64,000 nt of DNA. Origin: Trinickia dabaoshanensis. Lineage in GTDB: Bacteria > Pseudomonadota > Gammaproteobacteria > Burkholderiales > Burkholderiaceae. Position numbers and translations under genes: made by a program. Under the pieces are notes generated by a model. It had not been told where the DNA came from and made no database searches. It saw nothing but the letters and a program-made list of their open reading frames with translations. Numbering within the stretch: position 1 is the stretch's first letter; each line of letters starts with the position of its first letter. Shown one piece after another: positions 1-10,266 of this stretch. Where the stretch lies: NCBI RefSeq assembly GCF_002879885.1, contig NZ_PNYA01000034.1:18920-82919 (forward strand), in the 5' to 3' direction.

Positions 1-131
1 AACGGCAACGCGTCGTGCAGCAGGAACACCTCGAAGTGTTGCAAGCGATCGCCGCACGCGATCCGCAACGCGCGACCCGCGCCATGCGCGATCACCTAGA
101 ACACGCGCTGAGCCGCATGTTCGGTTCCTGA
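1..131 (+). CDS. GntR/FadR-family transcriptional regulator, C-terminal end only
   Basis: Only the last 42 codons lie in the window; the frame ends at the TGA at 129-131. The tail contains EHLEVLQAIAARDPQRATRA followed by MRDHLEHALSRMF, the usual closing helices of the FCD ligand-binding domain of FadR-subfamily GntR regulators. Such proteins are typically repressors that release DNA when a sugar acid or organic acid binds the FCD domain. It lies directly upstream of, and in the same orientation as, the uronate catabolic operon, so it is the natural candidate regulator for that operon and the neighbouring TRAP and dehydratase operons. The DNA-binding half is outside the window, so the family call rests on the tail alone. 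Confidence 0.7.
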   Translation, partial: RQRVVQQEHLEVLQAIAARDPQRATRAMRDHLEHALSRMFGS

Positions 132-238
132 CGCGCGCCGATCCCCCTTCCCTTCCTTCCTAATCGCGCGGTCCCGTACCTAGGGAAACCCCTGGGTTCA
201 CGGCGATTTGCTTGACAACTTTGATCACTTCGCCGACG

Positions 239-249
239 ATGTCTTACAT
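239..249. promoter_or_regulatory. Candidate GntR/FadR-type operator upstream of the uronate operon
   Basis: The 11-mer ATGTCTTACAT is an inverted repeat (ATGT, three bases, ACAT). It is close to the FadR-subfamily consensus TNGTNNNACNA but has A and T at the outer positions. It shares the nine bases TGTCTTACA with the site at 6863-6873. It lies between the end of the GntR gene and the first catabolic gene, 22 bases after a TTGACA box (212-217) that could be a -35 element. Regulation by the adjacent GntR protein is inferred. Confidence 0.45.
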
Positions 250-373
250 GGTCGGCGGCACGGGCGCGTCGGCGTCGAACCGATGCGCGCTAGATATCCC
301 TTGCCTTCGACGCTTCGCTTCGCAAGCGATTAGGATCGTCCTCCGATCCGGCCGCTCCCCCAAGAGACACGAG

Positions 374-1150
374 ATGACGAAACTCTGCGCGAACCTCACC
401 ATGCTGTTCGGCGAGGTCGATTTTATGGAACGCTTTGCTCAAGCCGCCCATGCCGGCTTCAAGGGCGTCGAATTCCTGTTCCCCTACGCATACGACAAGC
501 ACCAGCTCGCCGAGCAACTGCATGTGCACGGCCTGAAGCAAGTGCTGCACAACTTGCCTGCGGGCAATTGGGCCGGCGGCGAACGCGGCATCGCCTGCCT
601 GCCCGATCGCGTCGGAGAGTTCCAAGACGGCGTGGGCACGGCCATCGAATACGCGCAAGCGCTCGGTTGCACGCAACTGAATGTATTGGCCGGGATTGCG
701 CCGGTCGGCGTGGCGCCCGATACGATCTGCGAAACGTTCGTCGCGAACGTGGAGTTCGCTGCTCGCGCGCTGGCTGCCGCCGGCATCCGCCTCTTGATCG
801 AACCGATCAATACCTACGACATCCCGGGCTTTTACGTCAGCCATTCGCAGCAAGCGATCAATCTGATCGAAGCTAGCGCGAGCGAGAACGTCTTCTTGCA
901 GTACGACATCTATCACATGCAGCGCATGGAGGGCGAGCTCGCCGCCACGATCGAACGGCATCTGCCGAAGATCGCCCACATGCAACTCGCGGACAACCCC
1001 GGCCGCCACGAACCGGGCACCGGCGAGATCAACTATCCGTTCCTGTTCGCGCACCTCGAGACGCTCGGCTACGACGGTTGGATCGGCTGCGAATACAAGC
1101 CGGCGACGACGACGGCCGCCGGCCTGCACTGGGCCGCGGACTATCTCTAA
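374..1150 (+). CDS. hyi: Hydroxypyruvate isomerase family protein (Hyi/OtnI type)
   Basis: A 258-residue TIM-barrel protein of the AP-endonuclease-2 superfamily. Hydroxypyruvate isomerases interconvert hydroxypyruvate and tartronate semialdehyde; the related OtnI acts on 2-oxo-tetronates. Family features are the start CANLTMLFGEVDFMERF, the segment LLIEPINTYDIPGF (metal-binding Glu) near the middle, and later FLQYDIYHMQRMEG and HMQLADNPGRHEPGTGEINY. The frame is open further upstream, but the ATG at 374 gives the normal family N-terminus. It is followed after 35 bases by the tartronate semialdehyde reductase gene, the classic partner of Hyi. The choice between Hyi and OtnI cannot be made from sequence alone; the partner gene favours Hyi. 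Confidence 0.85.
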   Translation: MTKLCANLTMLFGEVDFMERFAQAAHAGFKGVEFLFPYAYDKHQLAEQLHVHGLKQVLHNLPAGNWAGGERGIACLPDRVGEFQDGVGTAIEYAQALGCTQLNVLAGIAPVGVAPDTICETFVANVEFAARALAAAGIRLLIEPINTYDIPGFYVSHSQQAINLIEASASENVFLQYDIYHMQRMEGELAATIERHLPKIAHMQLADNPGRHEPGTGEINYPFLFAHLETLGYDGWIGCEYKPATTTAAGLHWAADYL

Positions 1151-1185
1151 CCGAGCGCGCGAGCACTCCCGCGAGGACAAACGCA

Positions 1186-2097
1186 ATGAGCAAGATCGGC
1201 TTTATCGGCCTCGGCATCATGGGCGCGCCCATGGCCGGCAATCTCCTGAAGGGCGGGCACGAACTCTATGCGCATACGCGCCGGCAAGTGCCGGGCGAAC
1301 TGATCGCCGCCGGCGCCCATGCCTGCGAGAGCGCGAAAGCCGTGGCTCACGCGGCCGACATCGTCGTCACCATGCTGCCCGACACGGCCGATGTGGAGAA
1401 GGTGTTGTTCGGTGAAAACGGCGTGGCGCAAGGGCTCTCACCGGGCAAGCTCGTCATCGACATGAGCTCGATCTCGCCGCTCGCCACGCGCGAGTTCGCC
1501 CGCCGCATCGAGGCGCTCGGTTGCGACTACCTCGACGCGCCGGTATCGGGCGGCGAGGTCGGCGCGAAAGCGGCCACGCTGACGATCATGGTTGGCGGTT
1601 CGCAAGAAGCGTTCGCGCGCGCCAAGCCGCTTTTCGAACTGATGGGCCGCAACATCACGCTCGTCGGCGGCAACGGCGACGGGCAAACGGCGAAGGTCGC
1701 CAATCAAATCATCGTCGCGCTGACGATCGAAGCGGTCGGCGAAGCACTGACGTTTGCCGCGAAGGCCGGCGCCGATCCGGCCAAAGTGCGCGAGGCGCTG
1801 ATGGGGGGCTTCGCATCGTCGCGCGTGCTCGAGGTCCACGGCGAACGCATGATCAAGCGCACCTTCGAGCCGGGATTTCGAATCGAACTGCATCAGAAGG
1901 ATCTGAACCTCGCGCTCGATAGTGCCCGCAGCCTGGCCATGGCGCTGCCCAATACCGCGAGCACGCAGCAGCTATTCAGCGCTTGCGTCGCCCAAGGCGG
2001 TCGCGGTTGGGATCATTCCGCGATCGTGCGGGCGCTCGAGCAATTGGCGAACTTCTCGCCCGAACAAGCGGCGCGCACAGCCGACGTAAGAGCGTAG
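1186..2097 (+). CDS. garR: 2-hydroxy-3-oxopropionate (tartronate semialdehyde) reductase
   Basis: A 303-residue beta-hydroxyacid dehydrogenase that reduces tartronate semialdehyde to D-glycerate with NAD(P)H. The N-terminal Rossmann motif is IGFIGLGIMGAPMAGNLL. The substrate loop reads DAPVSGGEVGAKAATLTIMV, and the catalytic-lysine region is GQTAKVANQIIVALTIEAVG, both typical of GarR/GlxR. The ATG at 1186 has a GAGGA ribosome site (1173-1177) and gives the standard start MSKIGFIG; the longer open frame is not needed. It sits between hyi and the uronate dehydrogenase gene. It can also reduce the tartronate semialdehyde released by the GarL-type aldolase two genes downstream, so it joins both halves of the pathway. 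Confidence 0.9.
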   Translation: MSKIGFIGLGIMGAPMAGNLLKGGHELYAHTRRQVPGELIAAGAHACESAKAVAHAADIVVTMLPDTADVEKVLFGENGVAQGLSPGKLVIDMSSISPLATREFARRIEALGCDYLDAPVSGGEVGAKAATLTIMVGGSQEAFARAKPLFELMGRNITLVGGNGDGQTAKVANQIIVALTIEAVGEALTFAAKAGADPAKVREALMGGFASSRVLEVHGERMIKRTFEPGFRIELHQKDLNLALDSARSLAMALPNTASTQQLFSACVAQGGRGWDHSAIVRALEQLANFSPEQAARTADVRA

Positions 2098-2146
2098 AGC
2101 GGCGCGCGCTCCCCTCTTTCAAGCCCCTTCGACAAGGATTCGTATC

Positions 2147-2959
2147 GTGAAGAAAGTTGCATTGACCGGTGCGGCAGGCCAACTCGGCCGCGTGTTGCGC
2201 AAAACGCTGCTCGAGCGCGGCGTGAACCTGCGATCGGCGGCGGGCACGAAACCGCTCGAGCCGCTCGTGGACGGCGAAGACGTCATGCACGGCGATCTGC
2301 GCGATGCCGCGGTCGTCGATCGATTGCTCGCAGGCGTGGACGTGCTGATTCACATGGCCGGTACCAGCGTGGAGCGCCCGTTGCCCGAGATCATCGAGAA
2401 CAACCTGCGCGCGCTCGTCGAAGTGTATGAAGGCGCGCGCCGCCATGGCACGCGCCGCATCGTTTTCGCGAGCTCGAATCACGCGGTCGGCATGCACCCC
2501 GTCGAATCGAAACTCGCGCTCGATTGCGACTTTCGTCCCGACGGGTTTTACGGCCTGAGTAAGATGTGGGGCGAAGGTCTCGCTCGCTTGTACTGGGACA
2601 AGCACGGTATCGAAAGCGTATGCATCCGCATCGGCAGTTGCATCGAAAAGCCCACGGAGTTTCGCCATCTGAGCACGTGGCTGGGTTTCGACGACCTGCT
2701 GCAGTTGATCGAGCGCTCGATCGACACGCCCGATCTCGGCTTCGAGGTGGTGTGGGGCGTGTCGGCCAATACGCGCAGCTACTGGGACAACGCGGGGGCT
2801 GCGCGCCTAAACTATCGACCAACCCAGAACGCCGAAGACTACGCGTCCGAGATCCTCGCCAAGCCGAACGCGATGGACAGCGTCGGCCAACGCTATCAAG
2901 GCGGTAGCTTCGCAAGCTACGATTTCTCGCGGCAGGCGCCCGGCGCCGCGCCGCGCTGA
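2147..2959 (+). CDS. udh: Uronate dehydrogenase (NAD-dependent, extended SDR family)
   Basis: A 270-residue protein that resembles the Agrobacterium/Pseudomonas uronate dehydrogenases along its whole length. These oxidise D-galacturonate or D-glucuronate to the aldaro-lactone with NAD+. Visible features are the nucleotide motif TGAAGQLGRVLR near the start, IVFASSNHAVG (residues 105-115), the catalytic PDGFYGLSKMWGE with Tyr135 and Lys139, and then RIGSC and LSTW. The start codon is GTG at 2147 with AAGGA at 2134-2138. It is the third gene of the forward operon and suggests that the island starts from a hexuronate. A lactonase, which often accompanies it, is not seen here. Confidence 0.85.
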   Translation: MKKVALTGAAGQLGRVLRKTLLERGVNLRSAAGTKPLEPLVDGEDVMHGDLRDAAVVDRLLAGVDVLIHMAGTSVERPLPEIIENNLRALVEVYEGARRHGTRRIVFASSNHAVGMHPVESKLALDCDFRPDGFYGLSKMWGEGLARLYWDKHGIESVCIRIGSCIEKPTEFRHLSTWLGFDDLLQLIERSIDTPDLGFEVVWGVSANTRSYWDNAGAARLNYRPTQNAEDYASEILAKPNAMDSVGQRYQGGSFASYDFSRQAPGAAPR

Positions 2960-2992
2960 GCGTATTTCCTTCGACCTCACCGGGGATCGTCG

Positions 2993-3763
2993 ATGCAACT
3001 GCCCGAAAATCGTTTCAAGCGCGCGCTCGCCGCACACGAACAGCAAATCGGTTTGTGGTCGAGCCTCGCCAGCCCCCTCTCGGTCGAGTTGCTGGCCGGC
3101 GCCGGCTTCGATTGGCTCGTGCTCGACATGGAGCACGCGCCCAACGAGTTGCCGATGGTCGTGAGCCAGTTGCAGGCGATGGCCGCCTACCCAACGCATC
3201 CCGTCGTCCGCCCGCCGTGGAACGATATGGTGGCGATCAAGCGTTTGCTCGACGCCGGCGTGCAGACGCTGCTGATTCCGTACGTCGAAACCGAAGCGCA
3301 AGCGCGCGACGCCGTCGCGTTCACGCGCTACCCGCCGCAAGGCGTGCGCGGCTACGCGTCGGGGGCGCGCGGCTCAGGCTACGGGCGTATCGCCGATTAC
3401 GCCAAGCATTGCGCCGACGAGCTATGCGTCCTCGTGCAAGTGGAAAGCCGCCTCGGACTCGAAAATCTCGAACGGATCGCGGCCGTCGAGGGCGTCGACG
3501 GCGTGTTCGTCGGGCCCGGCGACCTCGCGGCGGCGCTCGGCCACGCGGGCGATATCGCCCATCCCGAAGTACAAGCGACGATCGAGCAGACGATCGAACG
3601 CATCGTCGCAGCCGGAAAACCCGCGGGTATCTTGACGCCGAACGAGACGTTCGCGCGCCGCTACATCGAATTGGGGTGCTTGTTTACAGCCGTCGGCTCC
3701 GACATCGGCATTCTCGGGCGCGGTGCCGACGCGCTCGCCGCGCGCTTCAAACCCGCCCGCTGA
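2993..3763 (+). CDS. garL: HpcH/HpaI-family aldolase, GarL-like (5-keto-4-deoxy-D-glucarate aldolase)
   Basis: A 256-residue class II aldolase of the HpcH/HpaI family, expected to split 5-keto-4-deoxyglucarate into pyruvate and tartronate semialdehyde. It tracks Escherichia coli GarL closely: FDWLVLDMEHAPN with the catalytic His, RYPPQGVRG, VQVESRLGLENLERIAAVEG with the metal-binding Glu, VDGVFVGPGDLAAALGH with the metal-binding Asp, and the closing FTAVGSDIGIL. Last gene of the forward operon, 33 bases after udh. Its product is the substrate of the GarR-like enzyme in the same operon. Related 2,4-dihydroxyhept-2-enedioate aldolases share these motifs, so exact specificity is inferred. It converges with dctM with only 10 bases between stop codons and no clear terminator. 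Confidence 0.85.
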   Translation: MQLPENRFKRALAAHEQQIGLWSSLASPLSVELLAGAGFDWLVLDMEHAPNELPMVVSQLQAMAAYPTHPVVRPPWNDMVAIKRLLDAGVQTLLIPYVETEAQARDAVAFTRYPPQGVRGYASGARGSGYGRIADYAKHCADELCVLVQVESRLGLENLERIAAVEGVDGVFVGPGDLAAALGHAGDIAHPEVQATIEQTIERIVAAGKPAGILTPNETFARRYIELGCLFTAVGSDIGILGRGADALAARFKPAR

Positions 3764-3773
3764 GCGCGCTCGT

Positions 3774-5126
3774 TCAGAAGACGGGATGCGCGTTGATCAA
3801 GCTCGGCAGCCAAGTCGAGAAGTACGGGAAATACGTGACGATGTTGATCGCGCTGAAGATCGCCAGGTAATACGGCCATGCGATCTTCGTCGTCTCACCG
3901 ATCGACACGTCGCCGATCGCGCAGCCGATGAATTGCACCGAGCCGATCGGCGGATGCACGAGGCCGAGCGAGCAGTTCAGCAAAATCATGATCCCGAACT
4001 GCACGGGGCCGACACCGTAGTGCATCGCCATCGGCAAGAACAGCGGCGTCGTGATCAAGATGTGCGCGGCCATATCGACGAACGTGCCGAGGAACACCTG
4101 GATGATGTTGATGTAGAGCAGCATGAGCCAGGGCACCGTCGTCGCATGCTCGAGCAGATGTTCGATCGCATCGGGAATTTCGAGGTACGCCATCTGAAAG
4201 CGCAGCATGTTCGACACGCCGATCAGCAGCAGCACCACGCCGGTGGTGCGAGTCGCACGGGCGAGCGACACGCAAAGCTTCTTGAGCGTCATCGTCCGGT
4301 AGACGATGAAGGTCAATACGAGCGAATACGCTACCGCGATGGCGGCGGCCTCGGTCGCGGTCGCGATGCCCTTGGCAACGCACAGCAAGATGATGACGAT
4401 GACGAGCAGCCCCGGCACCGCGCCGACGAACGACTTGGCCACCGCGAACCAGCCGGGAAAGATCGGCAGCTCGGAGGTGCCGTCGGCGCGGCGCGGAAAG
4501 CGATAGCGCACGGCCTGCCAGTACGCGGCCAGCAGCACGAAGCCCATGACCCACAGCACCGGCAGCAAACCCGAGAACAGCAGGTCGCCGATCGAGACGC
4601 CGGTGACCGAGTGCCCCGCGACGATGCCCGTGATCCCTTGCGCGGCAAGCGCATAGATGATCATGTTCGTCGAAGTGGGCATCAATGCGCCCGCGAGCGA
4701 TGCATGGGTCGTGACGTTCACGGCGTAAGCGGCGCTATACCCCTCGCGCTTCATGAGCGGAATGACCACGCCGCCCATCGCCGACGTATCGGCCGTGGGC
4801 GAGCCCGAGACGCCGCCGAACAGCGTGCAGGCGACGACGTTGGCCATCCCCAGGCCGCCGCGGAAATGCCCGACGGTGGCTTGCGCGAAGCGCAAAATCC
4901 GGTCGGCGATCCCGCCGTGCAACATCAACTCGCCGGACAGGATGAAGAACGGCACGGCGAGAAACGAGAAGGCGTTGATGCCGGAAACCATCGCTTGCAT
5001 CGCGGTGGCGAGCGGCAGTCCCTCATGCAGATAGGTCAATACGCACGAAAGACCCAATGCGAACGAAACCGGCACTCCCAAGACGAGAAAGACGATAAAA
5101 CTGACGACTAGGATCAAGAGTTCCAT
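3774..5126 (-). CDS. dctM: TRAP transporter large permease, DctM subunit
   Basis: A 450-residue, highly hydrophobic inner-membrane protein with about a dozen membrane segments. It is the channel subunit of a tripartite ATP-independent periplasmic transporter, driven by the sodium or proton gradient. DctM features include LSGELMLHGGIADRIL, the glycine-rich GGVSGSPTADTSAMGGVVIP, and GVGPVQFGIMILLNCSLGLV near the C-terminus. The start ATG at 5126 follows the dctQ stop by five bases, so translation is probably coupled; upstream in-frame sequence overlaps dctQ and is not used. Encoded with DctQ and DctP in the uronate island; the cargo is presumably a hexuronate or aldarate. Confidence 0.92.
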   Translation of the reverse strand: MELLILVVSFIVFLVLGVPVSFALGLSCVLTYLHEGLPLATAMQAMVSGINAFSFLAVPFFILSGELMLHGGIADRILRFAQATVGHFRGGLGMANVVACTLFGGVSGSPTADTSAMGGVVIPLMKREGYSAAYAVNVTTHASLAGALMPTSTNMIIYALAAQGITGIVAGHSVTGVSIGDLLFSGLLPVLWVMGFVLLAAYWQAVRYRFPRRADGTSELPIFPGWFAVAKSFVGAVPGLLVIVIILLCVAKGIATATEAAAIAVAYSLVLTFIVYRTMTLKKLCVSLARATRTTGVVLLLIGVSNMLRFQMAYLEIPDAIEHLLEHATTVPWLMLLYINIIQVFLGTFVDMAAHILITTPLFLPMAMHYGVGPVQFGIMILLNCSLGLVHPPIGSVQFIGCAIGDVSIGETTKIAWPYYLAIFSAINIVTYFPYFSTWLPSLINAHPVF

Positions 5127-5131
5127 TTGAA

Positions 5132-5611
5132 TCACGTCCGCTTTGGCGCGAAGAGCGCGAGCAAGCGCTCGATTGAGAAAAGGATCGTGCAGGCGCTGGC
5201 GACGAAGGGGATCGCATAGCGAACGGCCTCGGGCAATCCCAGAATCGGGATTCGATCGTCGATCGTGGTCATCGCCATTTCCTTGGTGCCGAAGCACACT
5301 GCGAGCGAAAACGCGACGAGGCAAAGCTGCTGCAGCGCCTCGAGCACGAGCCGCCCGCGCGGCGGCAATGCCTTGGCGAGCGAATCGAGGCCGATATGCC
5401 CGCCGTCGCGCACTTTGAGCGCCGCGCCCATGAAGGCCACCCCGAGCACCATCAGCAAACCGATCGGCTCGACGTAGTCGGGCGCGCTATCGAACACGTA
5501 GCGCATCACGACGCTGTACATGACGAGTACGCAAAGCACGGCCAGGCAAATCGAGGCAAGCACCGTGATCAAGAGCGCGACGATGCCGCTCGGACGCTTG
5601 ATGAAGTTCAT
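5132..5611 (-). CDS. dctQ: TRAP transporter small permease, DctQ subunit
   Basis: A 159-residue integral membrane protein with four predicted membrane helices. DctQ partners DctM and is required for TRAP transport. The start at 5611 (MNFIKRPSGI) is preceded by a GAGAGA ribosome-binding stretch; an in-frame start eight codons earlier is possible but less well placed. The pattern of a short cytoplasmic N-terminus, VMRYVFDSAPDYVEPIG, and LKVRDGGHIGLDSLAKALP is typical of DctQ. It lies between the binding protein gene and dctM on the reverse strand, in the order DctP-DctQ-DctM. Confidence 0.9.
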   Translation of the reverse strand: MNFIKRPSGIVALLITVLASICLAVLCVLVMYSVVMRYVFDSAPDYVEPIGLLMVLGVAFMGAALKVRDGGHIGLDSLAKALPPRGRLVLEALQQLCLVAFSLAVCFGTKEMAMTTIDDRIPILGLPEAVRYAIPFVASACTILFSIERLLALFAPKRT

Positions 5612-5739
5612 GGGTCGGTCTCTCATGCAAGACATGACGGCCCCTTGGGCGCATCGCGCACTTCATGCGTGCGGGACGCGCCTTTGAGGCGTCTATGCGC
5701 CGTTGAGCGCTTGAGCTTTGGAGCGTGCGGTTTCGGCGC

Positions 5740-6873
<1,134 letters not shown>

Positions 6874-6971
6874 TGTAGATGATTGTATTGACATGTCATG
6901 GACTTGCGGCCTAGTACATACCCGGGGGCAGGGCGCCTTGCTCGCCACCGCCCGCCGGGAGGCCGCCCGAA

Positions 6972-8180
6972 TCAGAACTGGTGGTTGATGCCGAGCGTCG
7001 CGGCGAACTGGCTGCGCGTGGCCGAGGCCGATTGCTCGCCGATGCTCGCGGTTGCGTTCACCGCCTTGCCGCTCGTGCTCAACGTTTGGCCGTTGGCGTG
7101 CTGATACGCCTCGAGCACGTAGATGCGCGTGTGCTTGGACAGGCTGTAAAGCTGCGTCAAGTTCACTTGCTGATAGCTGGCCGCGTCTTGAATTCCGTTG
7201 GCCTTGGTGGCGCGTGTGTAGCTGTAGCCGGCCGCGAGGTCCCAGGCCGAGGCGGGACGGAAATGCAGCACGACGCCGCCCGTATTGAAGATCGCCTTGT
7301 CCGTGAAGCCGGAGCTGATGCCCGGCAGGTACTGCACGTTCGAATACGTTGCCGAAACATCCCACTGCGGGCTGAACTTGTAGCCGCCCGTCACGGCGAA
7401 GCGCTGTTGCGCGGCGGCGTTCTGATAGCCGTTGGTGATGCTCGAGACGCCTTGCTCGCCCGTCCCGGAATAGGCCGTCGAACTCGTGCTCCATGCGCCG
7501 CCGCCATTCGTCGCGTTATTGAAGCGCGCGAAGCCGACCGCGATACCGGCCGAACCCATCAGGTATTGCGCGGCCACGCTCCAGGTGGAGCCGGCATTGA
7601 AGCTGCCTGCCACACCGCCGAGCGCGTACATGCCGCTCACCTTGAATCCGCCGAACGACGGCGAGGTATAGACGAGCCCGTTGTTCACGCGATAGTCGGT
7701 ATCGAGCGCGTCGAGGTCGCCCGGATGCGCGCCGTAGGCGCCCGTCAGCCAAGTCGTCGGGCTGTACGGCGAGAGCATCGTGTAGTAAGGCGTGTACTGA
7801 CGGCCCGCCGTGAACGTACCGAATTTTGCGTTGTCGAGGCCGACCCACGACGCGCGGTTGAACGCGAGGCCGCTCTTGCCCATCGTGCCGTTATCGAGGT
7901 TGAAGCCCTCTTCGAGCTTGAAGATCGTCTTCGTGCCGCCGCCCAGATCCTCGCTGCCGGTGAGGCCGAAGCGTTCGCCGCCCCACACGCCTTCGAGCAT
8001 CTTCACGACGGACTTGCCGCCCGAGGTCGCGCCCGTGGAGGGCGCTTGGTTGCTCAGGTAGCCGATGCCGGTATCGACGATGCCGTAGAGCGTGACGCTC
8101 GATTGCGCGAATGCGCCGGTGCTCGCGAGCACCGCCGCCGCGCCGGCGAGCGTGAGCGTGGCTTGTTTATAGTGCTTCAT
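6972..8180 (-). CDS. Gram-negative porin (Burkholderia OpcP/Omp32 type)
   Basis: A 402-residue outer-membrane trimeric porin that lets small polar solutes into the periplasm. It has a signal peptide ending GAFAQ, then the diagnostic SSVTLYGIVDTGIGYLSN opening, alternating beta-strand pattern throughout, a typical NRASWVGLDNAKFGTFTAGR segment, and the C-terminal phenylalanine (ATLGINHQF) needed for BAM insertion. Start ATG at 8180 with AGGAGAT upstream. It lies between the TRAP operon and the dehydratase operon on the same strand, so it may be the outer-membrane entry route for the sugar acid. A palindrome at 8316-8330 in its upstream region could regulate it. Confidence 0.93.
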   Translation of the reverse strand: MKHYKQATLTLAGAAAVLASTGAFAQSSVTLYGIVDTGIGYLSNQAPSTGATSGGKSVVKMLEGVWGGERFGLTGSEDLGGGTKTIFKLEEGFNLDNGTMGKSGLAFNRASWVGLDNAKFGTFTAGRQYTPYYTMLSPYSPTTWLTGAYGAHPGDLDALDTDYRVNNGLVYTSPSFGGFKVSGMYALGGVAGSFNAGSTWSVAAQYLMGSAGIAVGFARFNNATNGGGAWSTSSTAYSGTGEQGVSSITNGYQNAAAQQRFAVTGGYKFSPQWDVSATYSNVQYLPGISSGFTDKAIFNTGGVVLHFRPASAWDLAAGYSYTRATKANGIQDAASYQQVNLTQLYSLSKHTRIYVLEAYQHANGQTLSTSGKAVNATASIGEQSASATRSQFAATLGINHQF

Positions 8181-8315
8181 CAAATCTCCTGGTCTTTGTT
8201 GGACTTATCGCGGCGCGTTTGCATTGCCGCTCGATACCGCCTGGCCGCCGCACGGCGCCAGTCACTGCTTTAACCGCTCCCGATCGATCGAAGCGTGCGT
8301 GCCAGTCGTCTTTTC

Positions 8316-8330
8316 ATTAGGAGTCCTAAT
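8316..8330. promoter_or_regulatory. 15-bp palindrome upstream of the porin gene
   Basis: ATTAGGAGTCCTAAT is a perfect inverted repeat (ATTAGGA, one base, TCCTAAT) in the 275-base gap between the dehydratase stop and the porin start. It sits 136 bases upstream of the porin ATG and is AT-rich against a GC-rich background, which fits an operator better than a terminator. It does not match the TNGTNNNACNA sites, so a different regulator would be involved. Confidence 0.45.
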
Positions 8331-8455
8331 AACATGACGCGGGGCCCCGCGCCGCCGGAGCACGCGCGCCTGCCTCCTGCAGGCGCACCCATCCCGAACC
8401 GCTTCGATGCGAGGGAGCCCGTTCGGCGTACGCGTCGAACGGGCGAACCTAGCTG

Positions 8456-10210
8456 TTAGTGAATCTCCGGCTCGCCGCCGCTGCCGCCGCAACTCGCCCC
8501 TTGCGCGCCTTCGCGTTGCAGGAAGTCGAAATCGCAGCCTTTATCGGCTTGCATGACGTGGATTTGATGCATCGCGCCGTAGCCGCGCGTAAAGCGCGGC
8601 GCGGGCGGCACCCACGCGGCCTTGCGGCGCGCAAGCTCCTCGTCGCCGATCAGGACGTTCAGCTTGCGGGCAGGCACGTCGAGTTCGATCAGATCGCCGT
8701 CGCGCACGAGCGCGAGCGGACCGCCGATGAACGATTCGGGCGCCACGTGCAGCACGCACGCGCCGTAGCTCGTGCCGCTCATGCGCGCGTCGGAGATGCG
8801 CACCATATCGCGCACGCCCTTTTGCAGCAGCTTCTTCGGAATCGGCAATTGGCCCCATTCCGGCATGCCGGGCGCGCCCACGGGGCCAGCATGCTGGAGC
8901 ACGATGACGCACTGGTCGTCGATGTCGAGCGCGTCGTCGTCGATACGGGCCGCCATGTCGTTGTAGTCCTTGAATACGACGGCGCGTCCCGTATGCACGT
9001 GCAGCTTCGGGTCGGCCGCGCCGGGCTTGATCACCGCACCGTCAGGTGCCAAGTTGCCGCGCAGCACCGCGAGCCCCGTATCGGGCATGACGGGAGCCGC
9101 GATCCGGCGGATGACTTCGTCGTTGAAGATCTCGGCGTCCGCGATGTTTTCACCGAGGGTCTTGCCGTTGACCGTGCGCTGCGTGCCGTCGATCAGCTCG
9201 CCGAGTTCCTTGAGCATCGCGCGCAAACCGCCCGCGTAATAGAAGTCTTCCATCAGGTACTGGCCGGTCGGGCGGATATTCGCGAGCACGGGCGTGCGCC
9301 GCGACAGATCGTCGTAGTGCCCGAGCGTGAGCGGGATACCCGCGCGGCGCGCGAGCGCGATCATGTGCACGATCGCATTCGTCGAACCGGACAGCGCGAG
9401 ACACGTCGTGACGGCGTTGTCGACCGACTTGCCGGTGATGATGTCGGAGGGCTTGAGGTCTTCCCACACCATGTCGACGATGCGCATGCCCGTTTTCGCG
9501 GCCATTTGCGCGTGGCGCGAATCGGCGGCCGGAATCGATGCGAAGCCCGGCAACGTAAAGCCGAGCGCTTCCGCAGCGCTCGTCATCGTCGAGGCGGTGC
9601 CCATCGTCATGCAATGCCCGGGCGAACGCGCGATGCCGCCCTCGACGCCCTTCCAGTCGTCCTCGGTGATCTTGCCCGCGCGCAGGTCGGCCCAATACTT
9701 CCACGTATCCGAACCGGAGCCGAGCGTACGGCCATTCCAATTGCCGTTGAGCATCGGGCCGGCGGGTAGGAAGATCGCGGGCAAGTCCATCGAAATCGCG
9801 CCCATCAGCAGCGCGGGCGTGGTCTTGTCGCAGCCGCCCATCAGCACGACGCCGTCCGCCGGGTACGAGCGCAACGTTTCCTCGACTTCCATCGCGAGGA
9901 AATTGCGGTACAGCATCGTCGTGGGCTTTTGGAACGGCTCAGAGAGGGTTTGCACGGGCAGCTCGATCGGAAAGCCGCCCGCCTGCCAAATCCCGCGCTT
10001 CACTTCCTCCACGCGCACCTTGAAGTGCGTGTGGCATGGATTGATCTCGCTCCACGTGTTCAGGATCGCGATCACGGGCTTGCCCGCATATTCCTCGCGG
10101 CTATAGCCCATCTGTGCGCTGCGCGAGCGATGGCCGAACGAACGCAGATCGTTCACGCCGTACCAGCGGTGGCTGCGCAGCTCTTCGGGTTTCTTTCTGT
10201 TCGTGCTCAC
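8456..10210 (-). CDS. IlvD/Edd-family sugar-acid dehydratase (L-arabinonate dehydratase-like)
   Basis: A 584-residue iron-sulfur dehydratase that removes water from aldonic acids to give 2-keto-3-deoxy acids. Features in order: [13 protein letters not shown] with a cluster Cys, [17 protein letters not shown] with another, [19 protein letters not shown] with the third, then [14 protein letters not shown] and [21 protein letters not shown] in the C-terminal beta-barrel. Length and the GYSREEY opening fit the arabinonate/galactonate/xylonate branch rather than IlvD proper. Start codon is GTG at 10210. Last of three genes read as lyase, semialdehyde dehydrogenase, dehydratase. No GarD- or GudD-type aldarate dehydratase is present nearby, so this enzyme may fill that role; the substrate is unproven. 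Confidence 0.85.
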   Translation of the reverse strand: MSTNRKKPEELRSHRWYGVNDLRSFGHRSRSAQMGYSREEYAGKPVIAILNTWSEINPCHTHFKVRVEEVKRGIWQAGGFPIELPVQTLSEPFQKPTTMLYRNFLAMEVEETLRSYPADGVVLMGGCDKTTPALLMGAISMDLPAIFLPAGPMLNGNWNGRTLGSGSDTWKYWADLRAGKITEDDWKGVEGGIARSPGHCMTMGTASTMTSAAEALGFTLPGFASIPAADSRHAQMAAKTGMRIVDMVWEDLKPSDIITGKSVDNAVTTCLALSGSTNAIVHMIALARRAGIPLTLGHYDDLSRRTPVLANIRPTGQYLMEDFYYAGGLRAMLKELGELIDGTQRTVNGKTLGENIADAEIFNDEVIRRIAAPVMPDTGLAVLRGNLAPDGAVIKPGAADPKLHVHTGRAVVFKDYNDMAARIDDDALDIDDQCVIVLQHAGPVGAPGMPEWGQLPIPKKLLQKGVRDMVRISDARMSGTSYGACVLHVAPESFIGGPLALVRDGDLIELDVPARKLNVLIGDEELARRKAAWVPPAPRFTRGYGAMHQIHVMQADKGCDFDFLQREGAQGASCGGSGGEPEIH

Positions 10211-10266
10211 TTCGTGCCACTCCGCAATACTGAATCAGTGAAAATGCCGGCCACCGAACGCCGCCG

